Part shown: positions 24,561-32,264 of the stretch, piece after piece
How positions within the stretch are numbered: position 1 is the first letter of the stretch
Layout of the letters: each line of letters begins with the position of its first letter
NCBI GenBank assembly: GCA_045222555.1
Contig: JBGUYY010000091.1
Coordinates: forward strand, 1 to 64,000
Origin: UBA1756 sp045222555
GTDB taxonomy: Bacteria > Bacteroidota > Bacteroidia > Bacteroidales > WCHB1-69
Direction: 5' to 3'
Length of the DNA stretch: 64,000 nt
The notes under the pieces: model-generated
Database searches by the model: none
Told to the model about the DNA's origin: nothing
The model's input: the letters and a program-made list of their open reading frames with translations, nothing else
Program-made: the position numbers and the translations under genes

Positions 24561-25262
24561 ATGAGCGAGAAAAAATCATCTAAAGTTGACCTTGAATCCA
24601 GGTTAGTCAACTTCTTTCTGTTGGGTTGCGCCATTGGTCTGACCCTCTCATTGCTGGCACTTGATATTTGGGCCAGCGTGAAAACTTCCACTGGTGCCTC
24701 TCTTGCTACCGAGGCAGAACCTGCCGTGGAAGACTTGCAGATGCCGAATACCGACATTGAAACTCCTCCGCCACCAGAACCGGAACAGGCTCCTGAGCAG
24801 GAAGAGGTTGTGGAACAGATTCTGAAGGAAACCCAGGAGGAAGTGGCCACCAACTTCGAGTTCAGTATGGAAGCTGATGATGAAACTTCCATTGAAGCAG
24901 ATGACGAGGATATTGATACGGGTACTGAAATCGTTGAGATTGAGGAACCTATTGAACGTGTACCTCAGGTGCGTGCTGAGTTCCCCGGCGGTATGGGTGA
25001 ATTGAGAAAGTATCTTGCTGAAAACTGCCAGTATCCTGAATCCGCCCGTCAAGCCGGATGGCAGGGTGTGGTCATGCTGGAATTTGTGGTTGAAAAGGAT
25101 GGTAGCATCAAGCAAGTCAACGTGTTGAGAAGCGTTTGCCAAGCTCTTGACGAAGAGGCTATCCGCGTGGTGAAAGGTATGCCGAAGTGGAAAGCCGGTG
25201 AGAACAACGGTCAGAAGTGCCGCTCCTTCTTCCAGCTCCCCATCACCTTCTCGCTGCAATAG
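24561..25262 (+). CDS. Energy transducer TonB
   Basis: TonB-type protein of 233 residues that passes proton-motive energy to outer-membrane receptors. One N-terminal membrane helix (FFLLGCAIGLTLSLLALDIW, about residues 19-38), then an acidic Pro/Glu-rich periplasmic linker (ETPPPPEPEQAPEQEEVVEQ), then a C-terminal TonB_C domain from about residue 148: FPGGMGELRKYLAENCQYPE, GVVMLEFVVEKDGSIKQVNV, MPKWKAGENNGQ. The C-terminal domain is the Bacteroidota type. No ExbB/ExbD genes are adjacent. Confidence 0.9.
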   Translation: MSEKKSSKVDLESRLVNFFLLGCAIGLTLSLLALDIWASVKTSTGASLATEAEPAVEDLQMPNTDIETPPPPEPEQAPEQEEVVEQILKETQEEVATNFEFSMEADDETSIEADDEDIDTGTEIVEIEEPIERVPQVRAEFPGGMGELRKYLAENCQYPESARQAGWQGVVMLEFVVEKDGSIKQVNVLRSVCQALDEEAIRVVKGMPKWKAGENNGQKCRSFFQLPITFSLQ

Positions 25263-25280
25263 TCTTTTTGCATAACAATA

Positions 25281-25315
25281 AAAAAGCCCTGTAATTGATT
25301 ACGGGGCTTTTTTTT
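25281..25315. terminator. Bidirectional terminator between TonB gene and anti-sigma-like gene
   Basis: Stem AAAAGCCCTGTAAT / ATTACGGGGCTTTT (one G-T pair) with a 2-base loop. T-runs follow on both strands, so it can serve both convergent genes. Confidence 0.8.
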
Positions 25316-25345
25316 ATGTCTTTTTTTTAATGAATAATGTTCTGA

Positions 25346-25963
25346 TTAGAACCCCCACATATCATTGATGGCCATGTCATCGCTGTAGAAGTCGAGGATA
25401 TCGTAATCCACTTCGTCGAGGTCATTCTCATCAAGATTCTCCGTGATGAACTGGTCGGTGACGGGATCTGCCACGGGTTGTGCTTGGGCGGTGTACTGTG
25501 TTTTTTTCGCTGGTTCGGCAGGCGTGTCGGTATAGGCCAGCGCTTTGTCGAGGTTGAGCGTGTTTTGCGGGGCTTCAACGGGGGCGGGGTGAGTGCCTTT
25601 CACATGGGCCACCTTGCCACCAGACAGCTCTTCCGGATTTTGAAGCATGTTGAAAACATAGATGCCTGTACCCATCAGCAAACCTGCGCATGCGGCCACG
25701 GAGGCGATACGCACCCAGCGGCGTTGCAGGAACAGCTTTTTGCTGGGTTCAGCGGCCACTTTCGCCATTACGGCATCCGGCAGTTGTGCAAAATAATTCT
25801 CAGGAACGGGATATCCCTCGTTGGTGCGGTGCGCCTCTAAAAGGGCCTGCATCTGAGCATCCTCTTCAGCAATGCGCGCCAACACCTGGTCGGGCAGGCT
25901 ATCGAAATAGCCCTCCGGCGTAGGAGCCTGACGATTCTTGTATTGGTCTAATATCTCTTCCAT
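25346..25963 (-). CDS. Anti-sigma-factor-like single-pass membrane protein
   Basis: Protein of 205 residues from MEEILDQYKNRQAPTPEGYF. The cytoplasmic N-terminus has two copies of a short motif, PEGYFDSLPDQVLARIAEED and PENYFAQLPDAVMAKVAAEP, the pattern typical of Bacteroidota anti-sigma-like proteins. One membrane helix follows (IASVAACAGLLMGTGIYVF), then a disordered acidic periplasmic tail. Such genes normally follow an ECF sigma-factor gene, but none is next to it: the upstream gene is the hydrogenase-like protein. The frame is open further upstream, but the ATG at 25963 fits the domain best. Confidence 0.72.
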   Translation of the reverse strand: MEEILDQYKNRQAPTPEGYFDSLPDQVLARIAEEDAQMQALLEAHRTNEGYPVPENYFAQLPDAVMAKVAAEPSKKLFLQRRWVRIASVAACAGLLMGTGIYVFNMLQNPEELSGGKVAHVKGTHPAPVEAPQNTLNLDKALAYTDTPAEPAKKTQYTAQAQPVADPVTDQFITENLDENDLDEVDYDILDFYSDDMAINDMWGF

Positions 25964-26049
25964 TGAATTTTCGGGAAACGCTCTCTTGACGTGTAAGTTG
26001 CGGGAAAGTTTAAACGGATTTGAAAATTTTTTGAAAAATAAATAAAAAA

Positions 26050-27420
26050 TCACTCCAAGTCCAGATGCTTGATGGAATCCTTATCGACTTTGACCTCGCC
26101 CCACACCTTCTTGGTGATTTTGAGGGCTTCGGCAGTGGTGAGCTTGTCGGTCTGTTCGAGGATGCGCTGCACGAAGATGCATTGGCGGATGTCAGCCTGG
26201 TTGTTGACCACGGCTTCGGCGAGGGCCTTGCAGGTCTGGTAGCCACAGATACGGCAGTCCACCTTGGGCAGGTCGTTGGTGATTTCGAACACTTTCTTCA
26301 TCTTGCGCATGGCGATGGAGATATTGTCGTCGAGTTTGTCCATGGAGCGGGGCTGTACTTCGCCCACAGCCAGGTTTTCCTTGAGGTAGTCTTTGTAGTT
26401 GAGGATGTTATTCTCTTGCGGGGTGACAGTTTTCGGACGCTGTTTGGCGCGTTTGCGCTGCCGTTCGGCGATGAGGAAGCGGTTGCCGGCGCACAGGATG
26501 CCGCCCGCGCAGCTCTCGTCGCAGGCGCGCAGTTCGAGGAAGTCGATGCTGTCGAGGTCTTCGTTCTCTAGCTTGTCGAGAAAGGCCGACACGTTGTGTA
26601 CCTCGTCGATAGCGAGGTTGCGGCCTACGGGGATGTCTTTGATCTCGCCGCCGGTGAGTGACCACAAGATGCTGTTTTTGGAGAGGGGATGGAAGTCAAA
26701 CTCATCTTCCCTCAGGGTATAAACGCCCTGCTTGATAACACGGAACACCTTGTTGTACAGGTAGTTCATGTTGATAACACCATCAATGTTGGATTTTTCC
26801 TCTCCGACGGGGCTTTTCACAGCGGCGATCTTGGCGGCGCAGGGAGCCACGTAGAAGATGCCGATATCTTCGGGTGCGACACCGCGTTCCACGAGCACCT
26901 CGCGGATATACAGGGCGGTGACATCCAACGGGGGTTTTGTAAGCAGCAGGTTGTCCACCAGGGAGGGGTATTTTACTTGGATGAGGCGCACGATGGCGGG
27001 ACAGAAGGTAGAGATGATGGGCTTTTCTGCCGATTCGTCTTTTACTTTGTCATTGATGACCTCTTTCAACACATCCACGCTCTTCTCCACCTCATACACG
27101 AACTTGAAGCCGAGGTGGTAGATGGCGGAGAGGATGGCGCGTTGGCTCACCTTTTCCGGAAACTGCGCGCTGAAGATGGAGGGCACCAGCAGCACGGGGC
27201 ATTTGAAGTTGTAGATGGTTTCGAAGTCGTCCTGCTCGATATAGATGGCATTCATGGGGCAGGTCTGGTAGCACATGCCGCAGTCGATGCAGCGGTTGGC
27301 ATCGAGAATGGGATGGCCGTCCTCCACATGGATGGCACAGGTGGGGCACACGCTGGTGCAGTGCGAGCAGCCGATGCAGAGGTCGTATTTGAACTTGAGG
27401 GCGTGGTGAATGTGTTCCAT
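26050..27420 (-). CDS. [FeFe]-hydrogenase-like iron-sulfur protein (sensory type)
   Basis: Cytoplasmic protein of 456 residues. N-terminal dicluster ferredoxin: Cys15/18/21/25 and Cys44/47/50/54. Then a [FeFe]-hydrogenase H-cluster domain with all four cluster cysteines: Cys140 in STFCPAI, Cys194 in YVAPCAAK, Cys300 and Cys304 in LRACDESCAGG. The position that is the proton-relay Cys in catalytic hydrogenases (TSCCP) is Phe here. A C-terminal Fe-S domain (PF04060 type) has Cys389/392/397/414. This matches the group of short hydrogenase homologues thought to be sensory. It follows the anti-sigma-type ATPase gene by 6 bases and the DRTGG gene, an arrangement also seen in Firmicutes and Thermotogae. 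Confidence 0.87.
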   Translation of the reverse strand: MEHIHHALKFKYDLCIGCSHCTSVCPTCAIHVEDGHPILDANRCIDCGMCYQTCPMNAIYIEQDDFETIYNFKCPVLLVPSIFSAQFPEKVSQRAILSAIYHLGFKFVYEVEKSVDVLKEVINDKVKDESAEKPIISTFCPAIVRLIQVKYPSLVDNLLLTKPPLDVTALYIREVLVERGVAPEDIGIFYVAPCAAKIAAVKSPVGEEKSNIDGVINMNYLYNKVFRVIKQGVYTLREDEFDFHPLSKNSILWSLTGGEIKDIPVGRNLAIDEVHNVSAFLDKLENEDLDSIDFLELRACDESCAGGILCAGNRFLIAERQRKRAKQRPKTVTPQENNILNYKDYLKENLAVGEVQPRSMDKLDDNISIAMRKMKKVFEITNDLPKVDCRICGYQTCKALAEAVVNNQADIRQCIFVQRILEQTDKLTTAEALKITKKVWGEVKVDKDSIKHLDLE

Positions 27421-27426
27421 GGTGGG

Positions 27427-27837
27427 TTAGAAATAGTTGACGATTTCCACGGTGGTGCCTTTGCCCACCACCGAGTTGACGGTGAGCTTGTCGGAATTGC
27501 TCTGCATGTTGGGCAGACCCATGCCAGCACCGAAGCCCATCTCGCGCACTTCGGGCGAGGCGGTGGAGTAGCCCTTCTGCATGGCCTGGTTGATGTCGGG
27601 GATGCCGGGACCTTCATCCACCAGCTTGATGCTGACGCTGGTGTCTTCCAGATCCACATAGATAACCCCCCGGTAGGCGTGGGCCACAATGTTGACTTCG
27701 GCCTCATAGAGGGCCACCACGGTACGTTTCACAATCGCCGGGTCCACACCCAGCTGTTTCATCATCTTCTTCACTTTACTGGAGGTGGTGCCTGCATTGG
27801 TGAAATCGCCACCTTCCACATTATATTCAAAATGCAT
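27427..27837 (-). CDS. Anti-sigma-factor-type ATP-binding protein (HATPase_c)
   Basis: Stand-alone GHKL ATPase of 136 residues, related to RsbW/SpoIIAB serine kinases. The N box is ALYEAEVNIVAHA, the G1 box VDEGPGIPD and the G2 box FGAGMGLPNM. There is no histidine-kinase dimerisation domain. Partner switching (phosphorylating an anti-anti-sigma factor) is the known role of the family; no STAS partner gene is nearby. It lies between the DRTGG gene (12 bases upstream) and the hydrogenase-like gene (6 bases downstream). Confidence 0.87.
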   Translation of the reverse strand: MHFEYNVEGGDFTNAGTTSSKVKKMMKQLGVDPAIVKRTVVALYEAEVNIVAHAYRGVIYVDLEDTSVSIKLVDEGPGIPDINQAMQKGYSTASPEVREMGFGAGMGLPNMQSNSDKLTVNSVVGKGTTVEIVNYF

Positions 27838-27849
27838 AATCTCTAATTT

Positions 27850-28197
27850 TTAATAAACCCCTGGAAGCCCTGCATTGAAAAGGGTTCCCGAAGTGCGGTA
27901 CAAGGAAAGGTCTGTGGTGATGAGCAGCATGTCGTTGTCTTCGGCCAGCTCTTTCATCTCCTCAGTGACTTTTTTGCCACGGACGAACAACACCACTTTG
28001 ATGTCAGACATCTCACACGTTCTGATGGTCTGCGTGTTGCAAAGACCGGTAATCAGCATTACTGATTTTTCGGTGCGCAGCGTCAGTACGTCGCTCATCA
28101 GGTCCGAGGCGAAGGCGCAGTCAATTTCCCTGTCGCAGAACGCCTCGCCCTCTACGACAGTACCTGAAATTAGGGATGTGATTTCTTGTATTTTCAT
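27850..28197 (-). CDS. DRTGG domain protein
   Basis: Small soluble protein of 115 residues starting MKIQEITSLISGTVV at 28197. The frame is open upstream to 28242, but that part contains the promoter at 28229-28236, so the inner ATG is used. It has the DRTGG fold pattern (FASDLMSDVLTLRTEKSVML, then ITGLCNTQTIRTCEMSDIKV and VVLFVRGKKV), a regulatory domain also found near CBS domains and in HPr kinase relatives. First gene of the three-gene DRTGG / ATPase / hydrogenase operon. Confidence 0.8.
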   Translation of the reverse strand: MKIQEITSLISGTVVEGEAFCDREIDCAFASDLMSDVLTLRTEKSVMLITGLCNTQTIRTCEMSDIKVVLFVRGKKVTEEMKELAEDNDMLLITTDLSLYRTSGTLFNAGLPGVY

Positions 28198-28228
28198 GGG
28201 AATAATAAAATGGTCATTAAATCGGGTG

Positions 28229-28236
28229 CAAAGATA
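28229..28236 (-). promoter_or_regulatory. TAnnTTTG promoter of DRTGG-ATPase-hydrogenase operon
   Basis: TATCTTTG on the minus strand, 32 bases before the ATG at 28197; this also decides that start. Confidence 0.6.
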
Positions 28237-28287
28237 CGACAATTTGTTGAAAGATGGGGAGAAAAATGAAGAGATGGCCGTGTCTTT

Positions 28288-29529
28288 TCAGCGGTTCAGG
28301 TAGAACAGGGTGTTGTCGTGCTGCGGGATGACGGTTTCGTGCATCAACCGCAGAATCTGCTCCTCACTCACGGCACGGTACTTTTCAAGGTCATCCTCAA
28401 AATCTTCGGCCTTGCTAATGGACTCTTCCACTGCGAGGATGGAGGTACGACCGTCGAGTTTGATTTCATTGCTGAGCAGGGATGACTCGTTTTTGTTCTT
28501 GACTTTCTGTAGGTTATGTGAAAGCTGTGAACCGAACTGCAAGTCGTGGTACAAAAATTGTTCAAGCTGGCTGTTGGCCTCGTGGATGTCCACCCCATCG
28601 GCGGGACGGGCCACGAGGGCGAGGATGCCGGGGCCTGCCGTACCGGTCACGGTCACGGAGATGTCGGTGAAGAGCTGCCGTTTGGCGATAAGCTCGCGGT
28701 AAAGGTACGACGATTTGGAGTTGCCGAGCAGGTCGGAGAGCAGGTCGAAGGCGTAGAAGTCGGGATGCAGGCGGTGAGGCATCTTCCAACCTTTGAGAAG
28801 CATCGGGTACGGCACGTTGCGGCTGACCGTCTTGACGCGTCCTGCCCGCTGTTGCGGTTCGTGCGGGTATTCGTGCGGTATGGCTTCTCCCGCCGGGATG
28901 CTGCCGAACCATTTCTCCACCATCGGCACCACCTCTTCAAAATGCACCGGTCCGCCCACCACCAGCGCCGCATTGTTGGGGGTATAGAAGCGGCGGTAGA
29001 AGTTGCGTACAATATCCATCGTAACCGACTCGATATGAGATATTTTCTTGCCGATAGGCATCCATTTGTAAGGATATTTCCGATATACAAAATCGTTGAA
29101 CAGTCCCCACAGGTCGCCGAAAGGCCGGTTCAGCGAAACCTCCTTGAACTCCTCAATCACCACATGTTTCTGTGTGTCGAGGCCAACGGGTTCGAAGGCG
29201 AGCTCCATCATACGGTCGGATTCCAGCCAGAGTGCTGTTTCGAGATTCTCGGCAGGCAGAATCACGTAGTATTGGGTGTGATCTTGCGAGGTGTAGGCGT
29301 TGTTGATGCCCCCCACCATCTGCAGTGGTGCGTCGTAGTTGGGAATGTTCTTTGATCCGCAGAACATGAAATGTTCCATCAGGTGCGCCAAGCCGGTCTG
29401 CTGAGGATCCTCATCGCGTGAGCCGACACAATATATAATATTGCACGCCACCAGCTGTGTGGTAAAATCTTCATGTACGAGAAGTTTCAGTCCGTTGGGA
29501 AGCGTGTGTCTTCGGAAGGGTATCGGCAT
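28288..29529 (-). CDS. M16 family zinc peptidase (first copy)
   Basis: Insulinase-type metallopeptidase of 413 residues. The inverted zinc motif HLMEH in TGLAHLMEHFMFCGSKN (about residues 49-53) is intact, with the distal Glu in KHVVIEEFKE. The C-terminal M16_C half has FYRRFYTPNNAALVVGGPV and SYLYRELIAKRQLFTDI. No signal peptide is visible, so a cytoplasmic or chaperoned role is possible. It starts 5 bases after the RseC gene on the same strand. A second, distinct M16 gene lies at 55539-56771. Confidence 0.9.
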   Translation of the reverse strand: MPIPFRRHTLPNGLKLLVHEDFTTQLVACNIIYCVGSRDEDPQQTGLAHLMEHFMFCGSKNIPNYDAPLQMVGGINNAYTSQDHTQYYVILPAENLETALWLESDRMMELAFEPVGLDTQKHVVIEEFKEVSLNRPFGDLWGLFNDFVYRKYPYKWMPIGKKISHIESVTMDIVRNFYRRFYTPNNAALVVGGPVHFEEVVPMVEKWFGSIPAGEAIPHEYPHEPQQRAGRVKTVSRNVPYPMLLKGWKMPHRLHPDFYAFDLLSDLLGNSKSSYLYRELIAKRQLFTDISVTVTGTAGPGILALVARPADGVDIHEANSQLEQFLYHDLQFGSQLSHNLQKVKNKNESSLLSNEIKLDGRTSILAVEESISKAEDFEDDLEKYRAVSEEQILRLMHETVIPQHDNTLFYLNR

Positions 29530-29533
29530 GGTA

Positions 29534-29959
29534 TTAGCTTTGGAAGGGTTTTGTCACCACGAAGGTGACGTTCTTTTCGATGCGCTTGCGGAAAACCCAC
29601 AGCAGGACAAAGTACAGTGCGGTGAGGCCGAGCGACACGACCACGTTGACCCACTCCGCCGAGCAGACAAGGTACATGAGGCAGAAGGAGGCAAACAGCA
29701 CGATGAACGGCACCAAGTAGCAGATGACCACCGCTTTCATGGCGAGGGTCTGTCGCATCTCCACCGCCACGGTGTCGCCCACGGACAGATCAAGGCGGTT
29801 GATGTTGATGGCGTTCACCACCTTGTCGCGGCTTTCGGCAGCCCCGCAGATTCCTTTGGCATGGCAGCCGGAACAGGCCGATCCGACGGTCATCTTCACC
29901 GTAACTTTCAACCCATCAACAGATTGAACGATGCCTTCATGTTTGATGCTATTCTCCAT
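29534..29959 (-). CDS. SoxR-reducing-system protein RseC family
   Basis: Inner-membrane protein of 141 residues from MENSIKHEGIV. It has the RseC pattern: an N-terminal domain with the cysteine cluster ACSGCHAKGICG (C-x2-C-x5-C), then two membrane helices (VVICYLVPFIVLFASFCLMY and VVSLGLTALYFVLLWVF). RseC proteins usually go with the Rnf complex, but no rnf genes are beside it here. The start at 29959 overlaps the end of the bifunctional-nuclease gene by 11 bases. Confidence 0.85.
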   Translation of the reverse strand: MENSIKHEGIVQSVDGLKVTVKMTVGSACSGCHAKGICGAAESRDKVVNAININRLDLSVGDTVAVEMRQTLAMKAVVICYLVPFIVLFASFCLMYLVCSAEWVNVVVSLGLTALYFVLLWVFRKRIEKNVTFVVTKPFQS

Positions 29960-30584
29960 CTTCCTCTTGTCTTCTTTTAAGTTCTTCATCGATTTCTGCC
30001 GCCAGCTCAAAATTCTCAGCCTCCTCTGCTGTTTTCAGCAGTTGTCGCAACTGCCGTTCGGAAGCCATGGTGAGGTCGAGCGGGATGGATTCGCCGTTGC
30101 CCAGTTCAAAGTGGTCGGGTTCGCCGTCATCGGACAGCATGTCGGGCTGGGAGGTTGACTGCGATTGCAGGAACTTATCCTTCTGGTTGTAGGAGGTGGC
30201 GTTGAACACCGACTCCACAAAGCAGATGGGAGCATGGGCTTTGAGGGCCAGCACCACTGCGTCCGACAGGCGCGATTCGATTTGGAAAGCGCCCTGCGGA
30301 CCCTGCAGTTCGAGATGGGCAAGATAAATGCCTTCGCGGAAACCGTCCACCAGCACCTTCTCCACCCTTGCGCCGGAGTGGTCGAGCAGGGTCATGAAAA
30401 GGTCGTAGGACATCGGACGGGGGAGTCGGATGTGGTTCAGTTCCAGCACCACACTCCTCGCTTCGTTGAGTCCGATAAGCACCGGCACGAAGCGGTCGCC
30501 GCCTTTCTCGTGCAGCACCAAGGTGAACGCATCGCCAGAAACAGGCATTCGCTGGGGGTAAACCACTTCGACTTCAATTTCCAT
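29949..30584 (-). CDS. Bifunctional nuclease (DUF151) with C-terminal UVR motif
   Basis: Protein of 211 residues. Residues 1 to about 135 form the BFN/DUF151 domain (VLIGLNEARSVVLELNHIRL, HLELQGPQGAFQIESRLSDA, VVLALKAHAPICFVE). The C-terminal 35 residues form a UvrB/UvrC-type helical hairpin (RQLLKTAEEAENFELAAEID). BFN proteins of this layout are common in Bacteroidota; nuclease activity was shown for a plant homologue, while the bacterial role is unclear. It leads an operon with RseC and the M16 peptidase. Confidence 0.87.
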   Translation of the reverse strand: MEIEVEVVYPQRMPVSGDAFTLVLHEKGGDRFVPVLIGLNEARSVVLELNHIRLPRPMSYDLFMTLLDHSGARVEKVLVDGFREGIYLAHLELQGPQGAFQIESRLSDAVVLALKAHAPICFVESVFNATSYNQKDKFLQSQSTSQPDMLSDDGEPDHFELGNGESIPLDLTMASERQLRQLLKTAEEAENFELAAEIDEELKRRQEEDGE

Positions 30585-30604
30585 TTTTGCGGATTTTGTG
30601 GGTG

Positions 30605-30612
30605 CAAAAGTA
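30605..30612 (-). promoter_or_regulatory. TAnnTTTG promoter of BFN-RseC-M16 operon
   Basis: TACTTTTG on the minus strand, 21 bases before the ATG at 30584. Confidence 0.6.
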
Positions 30613-30747
30613 CGATTTTTAATTCTAATTTGAAAAACAATCTTTCATTATCCCTTCGTTAAAAGGTTATTATTTATGTTTAAATCATTGATAAATAATC
30701 AATTAAAATAATTTTTCAAAAAATATGAATAACTATTAAAAAATATG

Positions 30748-30755
30748 TATTTTTG
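30748..30755 (+). promoter_or_regulatory. TAnnTTTG promoter of tRNA-Gln
   Basis: TATTTTTG, 24 bases before the mature tRNA 5' end. Confidence 0.6.
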
Positions 30756-30779
30756 CAGTCTGTTGATTTGACCAATTAT

Positions 30780-30853
30780 TGGGCGTTGGTGTAATGGCAA
30801 CACTACAGATTCTGGTCCTGTCATTGAAGGTTCGAGTCCTTCACGCCCAACCA
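30780..30853 (+). tRNA. tRNA-Gln (anticodon CTG), CCA encoded
   Basis: Cloverleaf readable by eye: acceptor TGGGCGT / ACGCCCA, D arm GTGT-AATGGCA-ACAC, anticodon arm ACAGA-TTCTGGT-CCTGT with CTG at positions 34-36, and T arm with GGTTCGAGTCC. Discriminator A is followed by an encoded CCA. One pair at the base of the anticodon stem is a mismatch. Confidence 0.93.
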
Positions 30854-30856
30854 AAA

Positions 30857-30884
30857 AGACCTGCCTGAAAGCAGGTCTTTTTTT
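30857..30884 (+). terminator. Rho-independent terminator after tRNA-Gln
   Basis: Perfect 8-bp stem AGACCTGC / GCAGGTCT with a 6-base loop and a T-run, 4 bases after the tRNA CCA. Confidence 0.85.
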
Positions 30885-30947
30885 GTTCAATATGCTCATA
30901 TTTTTTAATAATTTTGAGCGAAGTGTTACACAATGAAAAAAAACTTG

Positions 30948-30955
30948 TAAATTTG
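30948..30955 (+). promoter_or_regulatory. TAnnTTTG promoter of TPR-ribH-fmt operon
   Basis: TAAATTTG, 28 bases before the ATG at 30984. Confidence 0.6.
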
Positions 30956-30983
30956 CAGCCTTAAATTTATAAACATAGTAAAA

Positions 30984-31766
30984 ATGGCAAATACCGAAAA
31001 ATTAGGCGATTTGAAAGATAACGTGGAAAAAGAAAATGTAAAAAAACAGACCAATGCTGACAAATTAGGCTCTGTTCAGGGCGAAAAAGGCAAGTTGGCC
31101 GCTTGGTATGCTAAGAACAAGAAAATCATCGACATCATTTTCTTTGCAGTAATCATCGTGATTTTGCTGGCGATTGTTTATTACCAGTGGTTGGCTCCGA
31201 AGTGGAACAACGCTGCCTCTGAAAATGCGCAGCCCACCGTTGCCCAAGCTGTACAGAACTCCACTTTGAGCACCGACACTGCCGTGCTGAAGGCTGCTCT
31301 GGAAGGTGATGAGGCTGGCGAGACCGAAGGTTTCCTCTCTGTGATTGAGAGCTACGATCACCCCGGTTTCAAGACCGCCCGCGCTGCCAAGTTCAGCTTG
31401 AAATACTATGCAGCTCTCTGCTACCTCAACCTCGGTCAGGAAGATGAGGCCCTCGAGACCCTGCTGAAAATGAAAAAACGCGACAACTATCTCTGGTATG
31501 AAGCCCAGATGCTGATTGGTGACCTGTACGATGATCAGGACGATATGGACAATGCCAAGAAGTATTTCGAGAAGGCTGCCAAGGGCGAGACCGATTTCGT
31601 GGCTCCTATCGCTCTCTGGAAACTCGGTATGCTCTGCGAGCGTGAAGGCGACTGGGACGGTGCTTTCAAGAATTACGAAGAGATTCAGAAAGAATACCCC
31701 GAAAGATACAACCAGATGGGTGTCGCCAAGTATTACGAACGTGCTAAAATCAAAGCCGGAAAATAA
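30984..31766 (+). CDS. Membrane-anchored TPR protein (YfgM-like)
   Basis: Protein of 260 residues with a charged cytoplasmic N-terminus, one membrane helix (IIDIIFFAVIIVILLAIVYY, about 49-68) and a periplasmic part with tetratricopeptide repeats (SLKYYAALCYLNLGQEDEAL, AQMLIGDLYDDQDDMDNAKK, LWKLGMLCEREGDWDGAFKN). The topology resembles YfgM, an ancillary Sec-translocon/periplasmic-chaperone partner in E. coli; equivalence is not proven. It overlaps ribH by one base. Confidence 0.82.
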   Translation: MANTEKLGDLKDNVEKENVKKQTNADKLGSVQGEKGKLAAWYAKNKKIIDIIFFAVIIVILLAIVYYQWLAPKWNNAASENAQPTVAQAVQNSTLSTDTAVLKAALEGDEAGETEGFLSVIESYDHPGFKTARAAKFSLKYYAALCYLNLGQEDEALETLLKMKKRDNYLWYEAQMLIGDLYDDQDDMDNAKKYFEKAAKGETDFVAPIALWKLGMLCEREGDWDGAFKNYEEIQKEYPERYNQMGVAKYYERAKIKAGK

Positions 31767-32263
31767 TGGAGAAAAAGAAAAACCTTTCCGATATTTTCGT
31801 TCCCAACACCGATAATGCCAATTTCAAAATTGGCATTATTGTTAGTAAGTGGAATGAAACCATTACAGGTGCGCTGAAAGAGGGTGCCATGCAGACCCTT
31901 CTGGAGTCAGGTGTGCCGAAGAAAAACATCCTTGATTTCGAGGTGCCGGGCAGCTTCGAGCTTCCCAGTGCGGCCGCCATGCTGCTCGATGCCAACGAGG
32001 ACGTTGACGCTGTCATTTGTCTCGGCTGCATCATCCAGGGCGAGACCCGCCACTTCGAGTTCATCGCGCAGGCGGTAGCCAACGGCATCGCCAAGGTGGG
32101 GATCGAGTACACGGTACCCGTCATCTTTGGCGTGCTGACCTGCAACACTGCCGAGCAGGCCGCCGACCGTTCGGGAGGCAAGCACGGCAACAAAGGCGTG
32201 GAGGCCGCAGCCTCGTGTCTGCAGATGCTCCACACCCATAAAATGATGTATAGCAAGAAATAA
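31766..32263 (+). CDS. ribH: 6,7-dimethyl-8-ribityllumazine synthase
   Basis: Riboflavin biosynthesis enzyme of 165 residues joining 5-amino-6-ribitylaminouracil with dihydroxybutanone phosphate. Landmarks are GIIVSKWNETITGALKEGAM, FEVPGSFELPSAAAML (substrate loop), ICLGCIIQGETRHFEFIAQA with the catalytic His region, and FGVLTCNTAEQAADRSGGKH. The ATG shares its A with the stop codon of the TPR gene (TAATG), and fmt starts 1 base after its stop. Confidence 0.95.
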   Translation: MEKKKNLSDIFVPNTDNANFKIGIIVSKWNETITGALKEGAMQTLLESGVPKKNILDFEVPGSFELPSAAAMLLDANEDVDAVICLGCIIQGETRHFEFIAQAVANGIAKVGIEYTVPVIFGVLTCNTAEQAADRSGGKHGNKGVEAAASCLQMLHTHKMMYSKK

Positions 32264-32264
32264 C

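Noticed and set aside
26689..27846. Plus-strand open frame of 385 codons
   Set aside because: It is antisense to the hydrogenase-like and ATPase genes. Long antisense frames come from the high GC at third positions in this genome.
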